Source: Monocercomonoides exilis
Taxonomy: Eukaryota; Preaxostyla; Oxymonadida; Polymastigidae
Direction of reading: 5' to 3'
DNA: 64,000 nt
Assembly: GCA_001643675.2 (NCBI GenBank)
Contig: LSRY02000021.1
Location: 1,302,001-1,366,000, forward strand
A program made the translations under genes and the position numbers. Shown piece after piece: positions 1 through 9,955 of this stretch. The notes beneath the pieces are model-generated. The model made no database searches and was not told where the DNA came from. It was given only the letters and a program-made list of their open reading frames with translations. Every line of letters starts with the position of its first letter. Position 1 is the stretch's first letter.

Positions 1-12
1 TTAAGAAAAAAT

Positions 13-172
13 CGATAATTTGTTCCATGCAATTTCTGCATCGAATACTTGCAATTCTAACATTCTCATGCAAAATAAAATATTTAAATATTAAAAAGTT
101 GATGAAAATTTTTGAAAAGATTGTGTGGAACAAAATTCATAAAGCATATTATTTTGTCCCATTTGTGACTGA
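13..172 (+). repeat. Dispersed ~155-bp repeat, copy 1
   Basis: The unit begins with TTTGTTCCA, holds AT-rich filler, and ends with GGAACAAAATTCAT followed by an ATTTTGTCCC block. The short outer motifs TTTGTTCC and GGAACAAA are inverted to one another, so a single strand could fold. Copies 2 and 3 lie at 193-352 and 6734-6880 in the same orientation. Function is unknown; it resembles a short non-autonomous transposon or satellite unit. Confidence 0.7.
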
Positions 173-192
173 ATTCTTTAATTTATGAAAAA

Positions 193-352
193 TTCAATGA
201 TTTGTTCCAAACTTTTTCTGCAATCGAATGATTATTATTCTAATGTTATCGTGCAATATTAATTATTAAAATATAAAAAATCGAAAAAAATCTTTGAAAG
301 AACTGTGTGGAACAAAATTCATGAAACATAAAATTTTGTCCCATTTCGAATG
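193..352 (+). repeat. Dispersed ~155-bp repeat, copy 2
   Basis: This is a near-tandem copy of the preceding unit, about 180 bp downstream, with the same order of TTTGTTCCA, GGAACAAAATTCAT and ATTTTGTCCC blocks. The middle is more diverged than the ends, which suggests that the ends are what was conserved or mobilised. Confidence 0.7.
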
Positions 353-403
353 TTTATCCATCGTTTTTTGTATAGGCATTTTGCTGTCTGAATCTGAAAA
401 ACT

Positions 404-666
404 ATATGGGTCATTATTTTTGAAAACATATTTTTTTTCGGGGAATTGATTTATAAAAGATTGTTTGTCAATGGGAAGTGTTTTTGTATTCAGATGAATA
501 TATAATCACAACTGTTTCAAAAATAAATGTTATTTTCGAATCAAAGATAAAAATGTCTTTAATAAACCTTTTCACTTTTCAATGTTCATTGGCTAATATT
601 TAAAAGAAAATTTTGAACCGAAATTTTTGAAAGAAAAAATGTGCTTTCAAAAATAATCACCCATAT
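404..666. mobile_element. MITE-like element with ~25-bp terminal inverted repeats
   Basis: The left end begins ATATGGGTCATTATTTTTGA, and the reverse complement of the right end begins ATATGGGTGATTATTTTTGA. The match runs about 25 bases with two mismatches. The interior is AT-rich and non-coding. The same ATATGGGT(N)ATT terminal motif recurs at 1219, 1403 and (inverted) 1729, so several members of one family are clustered here. No clear target duplication was found. Confidence 0.6.
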
Positions 667-1218
667 GTAAAAAAAATTTTGTTTAGAATCACTTTTTAAA
701 ACTTGCAGAAATACACCAAAAATAATTCAAAGTCGAAAAACTTTCAAGCAAAGTCGAAAGTTCGATTAACTTCAAATTTTCAAAAAGTGACAAAAATCAA
801 TAATAGTCGAAAAAACATTGTTATTGTTGAAATACTAATGATATTTGTTATTTTCATGACTTTTCATCTTTTTTCCCAATATAATTTTTTTTTTATTTGT
901 CCTATTACAAATTTAAAATTATGAGAGAAATTCTGACATATTTTTATCTCATTTCAATTGAAAGCACTCTTCTTCACAGAAATTTCATTATAGAAATTTT
1001 TTATTTTTTTTCCTGTTTTATGCAGAATGAAGAACACAGTTTGGGCTCTCTTATTTTTTGTTTTTTCATCACAAACAACTCATTTCTTATTGAAAGAAAC
1101 AAATGTTCTTAGTTATGTTAAGATTTTATTTTTGAGTTAATTTTGGTTCAAAATCTTCATATTTTGCAGAAATCAACGATACACACATTACTGATAATGT
1201 TCGCAAAAATAAAAGTAC

Positions 1219-1729
1219 AATATGGGTAATTCTTTTTGAAAAGTCGCAAATGTGTAATTTTCAAATAAATCAAAAATTTCATATTTTGCTCAAATTAATG
1301 TTTCCACTCACCAAACTTCACTTATATGGAATATATTTCTGGATAAAGCTATTTCATTCATTCTAAAGAAATTTCGTGAGTGGAAACATTAATTTGAGCA
1401 AAATATGGGTGATTATTTTTGAAAACATATTGTTTCATACAAAATTTTCAGTACTAAAATATTTCTTGAATATCAATAAACAAAAACTGAAAAGTGAAAA
1501 GGCTTATTGAATGCATTTTAATCTTTTATTCGGAAAAAGCATTTGTTTTAAATAACAATTGTCATGCTATTTCTCTTTTGAATTAGAATTTTCTTTCAAA
1601 AAACATACAATTTTTGAAAATAAACACCCCGAAAAAAGATATGATAAAAAAAATCATCACCCACATTCAAATTTTTATTAATTTGAAAATTAAACATTTG
1701 CGACTTTTCAAAAAGAATTACCCATATTT
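1219..1729. mobile_element. ~510-bp inverted-repeat element, nested insertions inside
   Basis: Bases 1219-1276 match the reverse complement of 1672-1729 over most of their length. Both carry ATATGGGTAATTC, TTTTTGAAAAGTCGC and a following TTTAATTTTCAAAT-like block. The interior contains the perfect fold-back at 1280-1407 and another ATATGGGTGATTATT end at 1403, so it reads as elements inserted in one another. No coding capacity is visible. Confidence 0.6.
1280..1407. repeat. Perfect 32-bp inverted repeat (fold-back)
   Basis: Bases 1280-1311 are the exact reverse complement of 1376-1407. The arms begin CATATTTTGCTCAAATTAAT and continue to a GTTTCCACTCAC edge, with a 64-base spacer. A perfect match in otherwise decayed AT-rich DNA implies a recent origin or gene conversion between the arms. 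It could be a small fold-back transposon or a strong hairpin. Confidence 0.75.
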
Positions 1730-2010
1730 TTCTTCAATTGAATTCTCTTTATTTAAAGTTATTTTTTTTTTGTCAAATTTTCGATTTCGTTTGAAAGTTT
1801 TTCGACTTTGAATTATATTTAATGTATTAAATAGACCAAATGTTAAAAAATTGTTCATTTATTGATAAAAAATAAATATCTATTTAACAATTTAAGAAAT
1901 GTTTTCATATTATTTTAGAAACAGCGTTTTTTAATTTTTCAGTTTTTTCTTTTCTTTTCTTTTTTTTTTGTGATTCAATTTTTTTTAAGTTTTCATAATT
2001 TCTTTGAAGA

Positions 2011-2289
2011 AGATAATATTCTTATCAAAGAGAGTTTTTTAAAAAATTCAAGTTCCAATTTGAAGATTTTCTATAATTCAACTGTTTTCAAAATTTAATT
2101 TATCAATAATACTTTTTTATTGAGAGTTTCATTCAACATAATTTGATTTTGTTGCTTTATTTTCGTTATCTCAAAATTAATGAATTTCACTATATTTTTA
2201 AAAAAATAATAAATAACAATCATTTTATATCTATTCATTCAAAAAGAATTATTAAAAATATGTATTTTTCTTTTTGATAAGTCACAAAT
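2011..2289 (+). repeat. Left arm of a long inverted repeat (~278 bp)
   Basis: This arm is nearly identical to the reverse complement of 6153-6431. Corresponding blocks can be followed from AGATAATATTCTTATCAAAG at the outer edge to the TATTTTTCTTTTTGA block at the inner edge, with only scattered mismatches. The two arms lie about 3.9 kb apart and enclose two decayed DNA transposons. They may be the long terminal inverted repeats of one large element or two opposed copies of a short repeat. Confidence 0.8.
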
Positions 2290-2801
2290 ATATTTTTTTC
2301 AAGATGCATATTTTTTTGAGTTTTTTAATCAACACTTTCAATCGATCTGTGTTTAGTTGCAGTCATACAAATTTTGTCTATTAAAGATATCCAACAAACA
2401 ATGAATTGCATTGCTGCCAAATTTGACAAAATATAGGCGAGTTTTTGTGAAAAAAGCCAAATATTTTCTCACTTGAAAATAAAACATTGGCAAATGAGTA
2501 TTATACGACCAGCTGAAATAAACAAAATTTTCTTCTTTTTTCAATTATTGTGTGTCAAAAAGATATGAAACACAAACATATTTCTGTGTTTATATATGAA
2601 AAGTGTATGTGTTGAATATTCTGAAATATTCATGAACCCATTAATAATAAAAATAATTTGTGTGCAAATATTCATTAATTCAATAAGTATATATAAAAAT
2701 ACAAATATAAAACTTATTTTAAATTGATTTATAGAGTGATGTTGAGCATATCGTGTTCAAAACAAGAGATAAATGAATTGAAAATATAATTTTCATGCAA
2801 C
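2290..2801. other. AT-rich spacer, nothing recognised
   Basis: This lies between the left inverted arm and the first recognisable Merlin-type coding sequence. Stop-free stretches are short and have no family signature. No terminal repeat for the Merlin-like element could be placed here. Confidence 0.5.
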
Positions 2802-3719
2802 GAATGTTCATTTGACAGGATCATCAACAATATCCTAAACACGAATGAAGAAAACTGTTCAAATTGTGGATCAAAAATGTGTGTTTATAAAAGATCTGAA
2901 ACAAAAAGACTAAATAGATGCTCAAATTGAGGAAAATCTATAAGCTTATTTCATATTGCTTCCTTTTTCAATATCAAAATTCATTTTAACAAATTATAGC
3001 ATATTCTTCTAAAAAACTGTCTAAAAATTAATATCTCACAGACGTGTTTGTAGCGGAATCCTGATAGAAGAACAGTTTCATTTTGGCATTCTCATTGCAG
3101 ATCATCTTCTGTCAAGTTCTTATTTGAAGATTTTGAAGCGATCGGAGGTGAGGTGAGAATTGTTGAAATCGATGAAACACCGTTGAGAAGAAGGAAATAC
3201 CACAAAGGAAGGAGGAATTTTCAAATTTGGTTATTTGGAGGAATTGAATGGGCTGATATAGAAAGAAAGAGCAGATTTTTCATTATTAGAGTTGAAAAAA
3301 GAAATAAAAGAACATTATTACCGTTAATCCCATCAAATATCAAACCGTAAACAACAATTTATACGGACGAATGACCAGTCTGCAAGTGTTTGCTGGAGTA
3401 TAACAATATTCATCAAACTGTGTGTCATAAGTTTCACTTTGCAGATCCAATCACAAAAGTGTGCACAAACAGCATAGAGAGCTTATGGTCGAGATTTCGG
3501 AATTGTTTACCAAAATTTGGAGTGAGAAACAAATATATTGGCGATCGCCTTGCTGAGTTAATGTTTCATAAAACCAAAAAAATGAAATTTCATTCATTCA
3601 TAAAAAGAATATTGTATTCAATTCCAGAATCTGAAAACCCCGATGAAGATCCAGAAGATAAAACAGAAGATGAGTCAGTTACGCCTTTTTTTGAAGAATC
3701 ATTAGAAGATACATATTAA
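2802..3719 (+). pseudogene. Merlin/IS1595 (ISXO2-like) transposase, decayed
   Basis: One frame carries the family features in order. An N-terminal zinc-ribbon-like C-x2-C(G) lies near 2856. The catalytic start VEIDETPLRRRKYHKGRR lies near 3159. A TTIYTDE block holds the second Asp near 3351, and the C-terminal block FADPITKV..TNSIESLW..FRNCLPKFG lies near 3440-3540. The frame stays the same over about 900 bp but is broken by five internal stops (2928, 2997, 3051, 3348, 3372). At 2928 a TGA sits where a zinc-ribbon Cys codon is expected. The acidic C-terminal tail is typical filler. The enzyme would be a DDE-type cut-and-paste transposase, but this copy cannot make a full protein. Element ends were not found. 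Confidence 0.85.
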
Positions 3720-3865
3720 GATGAGTTTGGGGCAGGAGATGGAGAATCAGCATCAGAATATCAAGAGGATTAAAAATTTGATCCCACAAATTTTTATTTT
3801 TCGTTTATTTTATTTTTCGTTTTTTTCGTCATTATTTGAAACAACATTGTTTCAAACATGATATA

Positions 3866-6060
3866 GCCAGGGACAAAACCCGGTATACTTCAGTATAGAA
3901 TAATTTTTTTGAATGTTTATTTAAAACAATTCCAAATCAAAAAACAATTCTTGATTAACTTTCTTGATTATTTCTTTTGAATGCCTGTCAAAAATTTAAT
4001 CTCTTCAATAAGAAATTATATCAAATAGAATGATCAAACTTCCATAAATCATATGAAAAAAGCAAACGTTTCTTCGCCTCTTCCTTTCAATAAATTATCA
4101 CCGATTAAGGCCTCAGCAGAGTTTCGCAGGCTCCCTTCCAAAGTGGAAAAAGTTGATTATCTTCTGAAACAAGATGGAATTAAACCTTCAGATCTTGTGA
4201 AAGATAAAATAATTACTCATTCTTCCATTTACCGGCATCTGGCTTAAAAAAAAGCAGGGCGTGATCCTCAACATGCTGGAAGACCAGGACTATTCAATAA
4301 AGAGGAAATCGAGGAAATAGAGGATTGTGCAATTGCACAAATATCATCCACAAACAAATTGACAGTTTCATACATTATCAGATTCGTGTGTTGTTATTTG
4401 TTTGTTTTATTTTTTAATTGTGCATTTTTGATAGTCAAAAAATGTGCTGATGAAGAAAAAGAAGGGATGCACGCAAACGCCTGAAGTCAGGAAAATCAGC
4501 AAAAAATGGGCACGCAGGTTGAAAAAGAAAAGTGGATTACTCAAATTAATAAAACCAACTTTTATAGATTTTCATCGCCTTCAAGCATCTACCATTGATA
4601 ATATGAGGAATTGGTTTTCGTTGTTGAAAAATGTGATTGATGATTGTAATATTTCATCAGATTTAATCATCAATATGGATGAAACTGGTATCTTGATGAA
4701 GCAGTCGGACGAGGAAATAGTAGTAACAAAAGAATCTCAACATGCTTTTTTACCAGAAGCACAGAGAAGGAAAAATGCTACATTATTTTTTTCTATTTTT
4801 GCAGATGGGACGTCACTTGATCCAATCATGCTATGGCCTTCTCAGACCATTTCCGAGGATCTAAAGGAATTGAAGTATCATCGAATTAACTGTTTGGCAA
4901 ATGGGACAGGCTGGATGACAAGAAGAGATTTTGAAAAGGTTATGATAGAAATATTATTGCCAAAAATAAATGAGAAAAGAGTTGAGCTTCATGGACCGTC
5001 TTCCTACGCTTTGATTATTCTTGATGGGCATTCCTCTCGCCTAAGTTTTCCAGTGATATCTTGGTGCAGAGATCACTTCATCCATTTATTGATTCTTCCA
5101 TCACATACAACACATCTTACTCAGCCGCTGGATAGGTTTGTATTCGCGCATTTCAAAAGTAGCTTAAAAAGAGCTTTCTCGGTTCCTTCTGATTCGTCAA
5201 TTTCTTCTTACAGAAAATCATTAATACCAGCAGTATCAGAAGCGGTTAATAACTCTCTCTCTCCAAGAATTGCGAAAAAGTCATTTGAAGCATGCGGAAT
5301 TTTCCCATTTGACCCTTCTATCGTATATCAGTGCCTTCCGCAGAACATTGAAGCCTCTTCGATAGCAGAAAAAGTGGTAAACAATTCTTCTCTTTCAAGC
5401 AGTATCAGCATGAAATTACTAACAGGAGATAATTTTTTCGAAAGCTTTTCCATGCAATTAGATAAAAAAAGAAAAGTCAGCCAAACAGCTCAGAAACAAA
5501 GCAGGATGTTTCAATTTCTAAGGTGAAGGAATCATCTAATGTTAAGGACAAAAGCTCCAATGAAACAGGACCTGTTGAAAATGTCAACTTAAAAAATCAT
5601 AGAAGGAAAACAATTATTCACGATGATGTTTCTTCGGAACAATCTGATTATTCAGAGGATCGGAAAGAGCAACGAGATACATCAGAAGAAGAGATTCTTT
5701 TCCCCAGTGAAAAAAGGAAAAGAAAACCAACTTCAGAAAGCAAATGGGGTTCCATCTTCAATTACAGTTAAAAATATTTAATGTGAGTTACAAATTATTT
5801 GTTCTTTGCTTATATAAACATGATTCGACGTTATTCAACAGTGCTTTGTTTTCAATTGCTTTTTAAGCGCCAATCTTTTTTAACTGTTATTTTTTATGCA
5901 AATTCAATTCAGGCATTTTTATTTGGCTTGTTCGATCCACCTAAATACACGAAAAACTCGATATTCAGTTATTTTTACCATATAAATGTATTGAATTGTG
6001 TCAAAAAAAGCTGAGTGGAATATCCCGGGTTTTGTCCTTGTCCCGGGTTTTGTCCCTCAC
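3866..6060 (+). mobile_element. Pogo/Tigger-like DNA transposon with TIRs and TA duplication
   Basis: The left end GCCAGGGACAAAACCCGG (3866-3883) matches the reverse complement of the right end (6043-6060) at 16 of 18 positions. Each end is directly flanked by TA (3864-3865 and 6061-6062), the target duplication of Tc1/mariner-pogo elements. The motif is present a second time just inside the right end (about 6023-6040). The ~2.2-kb body holds the transposase pseudogene. The element sits only ~150 bp after the Merlin relic and inside the 2011/6431 inverted arms. Confidence 0.88.
4053..5771 (+). pseudogene. Pogo-like DDE transposase with intron, stop and frameshift
   Basis: The first part (4053-4385) holds a helix-turn-helix-like region and a GRPGLF motif typical of the HTH/AT-hook linker. 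The second part (4435 on) holds a DDE_1-type catalytic core: INMDETGI (near 4675), IILDGHSSR (near 5015) and TQPLDRFVFAHFK (near 5115), giving three catalytic Asp. A 49-bp GT-AG intron (4386-4434) joins the two frames in phase 0. Two lesions are seen: a TAA at 4245-4247, and a frame change in an A7 run at 5464-5470, after which an acidic/basic tail continues in another frame to 5771. The copy is therefore recently inactivated. It could instead be read as an active gene with further tiny introns, but no splice sites support that. Confidence 0.85.
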
Positions 6061-6152
6061 TATATATCAGAAGTTGGTTGCAGTTAAATCCTTTATAACT
6101 CGTTTTTTTAATCATTTTTTAAACTGGCCGAATGATTCTTATTTGCCTAAAC

Positions 6153-6431
6153 ATTGGCGACTTTTCAAAAAGAAAAATACATATTTTTAATAATTCTTTT
6201 TGAATGAATAGATATAAAATGATTGTTATTTATTATTTTTTTAAAAATATAGTGAAATTCATTAATTTTGAGATAACGAAAATAAAGCAACAAAATCAAA
6301 TTATGTTGAATGAAACTCTCAATAAAAAAGTATTATTGATAAATTAAATTTTGAAAACAGTTGAATTATAGAAAATCTTCAAATTGGAACTTGAATTTTT
6401 GAAAAAACTCTCTTTGATAAGAATATTATCT
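6153..6431 (-). repeat. Right arm of the long inverted repeat (~278 bp)
   Basis: This is the reverse complement of 2011-2289 with very few differences; the matching stretch includes a GATTTTGTTGCTTTATTTTC core. Its inner edge, ...GGCGACTTTTCAAAAA, is also found as a short motif at 1220-1260, 1700-1720 and about 62443, so part of the arm belongs to a repeat family scattered over the window. Confidence 0.8.
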
Positions 6432-6916
6432 ACTTTATAGAAATAATGTGAATTATTTTTGAAAAAATAGGTGATGAACTTCATTGAGCAACAGAAAATT
6501 TGATAACAGTTAAGCATATGAAAGACAACAATACACAAAATCTGAGATCTCTTCTCATTTTTTGAAGATTTCAAAATCATTTTGAGAAGAAGAAAATTAT
6601 CATATTTTGAAGGTTTTTGCTTTATTTTTAAAAATTGAAAATTGTTTAATGATAAAGAAAAAATTCACTTCAAATTTGTCGATGAGGCTGTGAAAAAATG
6701 GGGCAAAAATTTTGCAACTAAGAAAAAAACTGAGATTTGTTCCAAACTTTTTCAACAATCTTTTCATTATAAATCAACCGAAACTATGCAAATAATTACA
6801 GAAAAATTATAAGATTGAGAAAAATATTTGTCAGAGAAGGATGGAACAAAATTCATGAAGCAAAATATATTGTCCCAAATAAAATAAAATAAAACTCATG
6901 TTAATTTAAGGCGAAT

Positions 6917-6960
<44 letters not shown>

Positions 6961-7081
6961 ATTCAAACAATAAAATTGAAAACATAAAAATTACCATATT
7001 TCAAATTACTGACAAATTGCTAGCAGATGACAAACAAAAAATTAAATTATATAAAAAGATATTTTGTTGTATTTCACTTTC
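6432..7081. other. AT-rich spacer with repeat copy 3 and an A38 run
   Basis: Bases 6734-6880 are a third copy of the 155-bp unit found at 13 and 193, with the same TTTGTTCCA and GGAACAAAATTCATGA ends. An uninterrupted run of 38 A lies at 6921-6958. No gene is seen. The convergent gene to the right ends at 7082. Confidence 0.65.
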
Positions 7082-8508
7082 TTAAACATTCACAAAATAA
7101 TCAGAAACATTCAAAGGGAATTGACAATAATACATTTTGTTATAAAAATCAAATGTTTTATGAAAGTTTATAATGACATCTTCATATCCTTCTTCTTCCA
7201 TCTTTTCGTATATCTCCATTTTTGCTGCTTTTCTTTCCTTTTCTTTCATTTCACGATCCTCCTCTTCTTTCATTTTTTTTGAAATCCACTGACATAATTT
7301 CAGGCAATCAAATGTTATTTCATCATTCAACGTTGATTGCTGAATCTCCCCCAAAATTACATCAGCAACTCCTTCATTAAATAAAGCAACAATACTGACA
7401 CCCTGGAGGTCTGATATAGTAATTAAAAGACGAATGCACCATTCACATACTTTTCTTTCATTCTCTCTTGCTGCCATATACAGTCTAACCACACAAGAAA
7501 TCACTCTAATATATTCCACTTTCCATGACTGATAATAATAAAAACAAAACTCTATGACGATAAGCCATCTTATTATCATATTTTCTCCTTTACTTCCTTT
7601 CCCTCCCTCTTTTCTCTTCCAATCAACATGCTTTGCCAGCTCTTCCAGTTCTTTTGTTGCCTCTCTGATGAAATGCAGTTCATTCACAATCACCTCTTCA
7701 AATGTTATTTCAGAATACAATCCATAAATCAGAAGCTTCCAAGCAGAATGATATGCAATTCGCGATAGATTGTGATGTTCCTGATGATGTTTTATAATCT
7801 CTTTGATTTTATTTAAATATAGCTCTTTTTGTATTTCCTATTAAAAAAAAAAAAACTCGAAAAAGGAAGTAGAACAGAACATACATTTATTCTAAAAATG
7901 TTACTCAATGCAAGCAAAGCAATTTCCACATCATTTTGCGTTTTCTCATTTTCTTCCGTATTCAATGCAACTTTTAGAAGACGAGGCATGCAAATTGAAA
8001 CATAATCTTCTGAAATAAAACCATTAAAGAGCAGCAGATAACATTCACAAAGATCAACAAAGAGCTTTTCACGCTTTTCCTCTTTCCCCTTTTCTTCTAC
8101 AATCAACTTCTCAATCTTTATCTTCAAGGAAGAATTTCCGAAACCTTCATTCCTAAAACTCTTCAAAACTTTGCGATATCCGAGGTGCTTTAATATTAAA
8201 AGTAAATTTTTTAAAGGTATTTTGCTTTCTTCAATCATTTTCCCCATTTTATCGGGAACTTTTGCTGCAAAAATTGATTCAATTTCCTTTTTATCTATTC
8301 CCTCTAACATTGTAATAATTTCTTCAATTTTCTGTTTTTGCACTATTTCTGTACAGCTCTCCAGTTCGAAAAGCAATTCTTTAAAAAAAGTTCAAGCACA
8401 AATATTTCACTTTTAATCAACAATTAAAATAATCGAACTTGAAAAATGTTCGGTCACTGATATCTCTTTAATATTTTCTGTAATCTTATTACCAGTGCAC
8501 ATACACAT
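7082..8508 (-). CDS. Alpha-helical protein of unknown function (ARM-like?), 2-3 exons
   Basis: A 47-bp intron (7838-7884, GTATGT...AATAG) joins 8378-7885 to 7837-7082 in phase 0, giving about 415 residues ending in TAA. The first in-frame codon of the upstream part is not ATG and lies just after a TTTTAAAG acceptor. A candidate first exon is 8508-8493 (ATG, donor GTAATA, 114-bp intron), which keeps the frame and gives 421 residues; this start is uncertain. The protein is made of amphipathic helices, with leucine-rich helical pairs in the first 330 residues and a charged Lys/Glu segment before a short C-terminal tail. The pattern resembles armadillo/HEAT-type solenoids, but no family motif was recognised. 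It is transcribed away from CFAP47. Confidence 0.7.
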
Positions 8509-9955
8509 TCTATTTATGCAAAATATGTTCAATTTGTGGAGTTAAGTTTTACAATTAATAGAATAATCAAAAAATACAAACATCAACAATTATCTTACAA
8601 AACGAAAATGCAACAGTTGGAATGCCAAGTGATTTGATTTATAAATATTAATTTAAAGAAGAAAAATTTTCACAATCAACGAATTTTGTTGTATAATGCT
8701 AAAAATACTTTCGTTCTTTTGATTAAACAAACAGAAAATAAAATTGGGTGGAAAATTTTTATTGTCTTTGCTTAAAAAGAAGAGAGTATTTTACGTTTTG
8801 GAATTGACTTCAATTCTTAAGTGCGAATGAAGAATGTGAAGGAGACAACAAATACAAGCAAACAACCAAATTATCAATGAGAAAATATTTATCGTCGTTT
8901 TGCGAAGTTGATAGAAACTGAAAGAGAGCCCAACGAATGCTTGCATTCTCAAATAATTTCATTTGTTGTTGACTTGAGCGATTTTAAATTCATTCAAAAT
9001 AAATTGTGAGATCGTTGAAGATAAACGAAACGAAAACTTTAAAAATTTAAAAAATATTGAGTGAACAAAAGCATTGGAGGGCCAATATAAAGAATATGAA
9101 TAAACTGTTAGTCAAATGACAAAAGAACAATATTTAGAAATTCAACTACAGAAACAGTTCAATTCTTGAGAAATGGAATTTTAATTGAAAATTTGTAGAC
9201 ATGCTCAAACTGCAAAGTTACAGAACACAACACTTGATAATATAACAGTCGTAGCAACATCAAGCTAATATTTTAGTTCCCTTTTGGACTAATTTATCAT
9301 CAACAATCATTTATTTTCTGTTGAAAGGAAAATAAATGTGAGATATGTCGAAGACTTCATTGCAGCGATTCTTTTCACAAACTCAAAATCATTTTCCTAG
9401 CGACCAAAAGCAAAATTGCAATTTTTATGAAAAAATAGACAGCAATAGCTTTATCATGAGCAAGCCGAAGTATGAGAGAAATAATCTATTTTATTTATTT
9501 TCTGAAAGTTAATTTGCTTCTTTGAGATCTTTTTTAAACACTCAAGACGTACCTCCGCTATCCAGTAAGAACATATTTGGACAATGAAATTTGCATGTAA
9601 TTAAATATCCTTCTGAACACATGCTAATCAATATTGACTTCTAAATAACCATCGTATCCTTTAAAATTTTCATTCTCTTTTCAACATTTGAACTTGCATA
9701 AACGTATCGTTTAAAAATTTCGTTCCTTTTTTCTTATTTATTTTTATTTCTCAATCAGCAACAAAAGCATTCATCATTTTCCTCATTATCCTTAACCTTT
9801 ATCTTTAAAATGCGAAAATATTTCTGCTTTTCTATCAATTTTATCATCTCCTTGAAGAGCGCAGATGGACTTGTTTCATTTATTTAACAAATTTGCATTC
9901 TTCTGTTTTCCACACATCCCTGAATGATACCCATAAAAATTGTTCTTTTTAAAAT
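8509..9955. promoter_or_regulatory. 1.4-kb divergent spacer
   Basis: This spacer separates the oppositely directed helical-protein gene and CFAP47, so it should hold both promoters. It is AT-rich with no long open frame. No conserved box could be assigned; this is inferred from gene orientation only. Confidence 0.4.

Larger units (their letters stand above)
1..2010. other. AT-rich, repeat-laden spacer without a gene
   Basis: No believable coding region is seen: open frames here are short, composed of Phe/Ile/Lys/Asn, and run across repeats. The stretch instead holds two diverged copies of a ~155-bp unit, a ~263-bp MITE-like element and a ~510-bp inverted-repeat structure with a smaller fold-back nested in it (listed separately). 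The remaining bases show only A/T homopolymer runs. Confidence 0.7.

Noticed and set aside
1-352. CRISPR-like array
   Set aside because: Only two near-tandem, diverged units are present, with no short identical repeats or unique spacers, and the sequence is eukaryotic.
6921-6958. A38 run as the poly(A) tail of a retrotransposon
   Set aside because: No reverse transcriptase, retrocopy body or target duplication is seen next to it. Simple slippage is sufficient.
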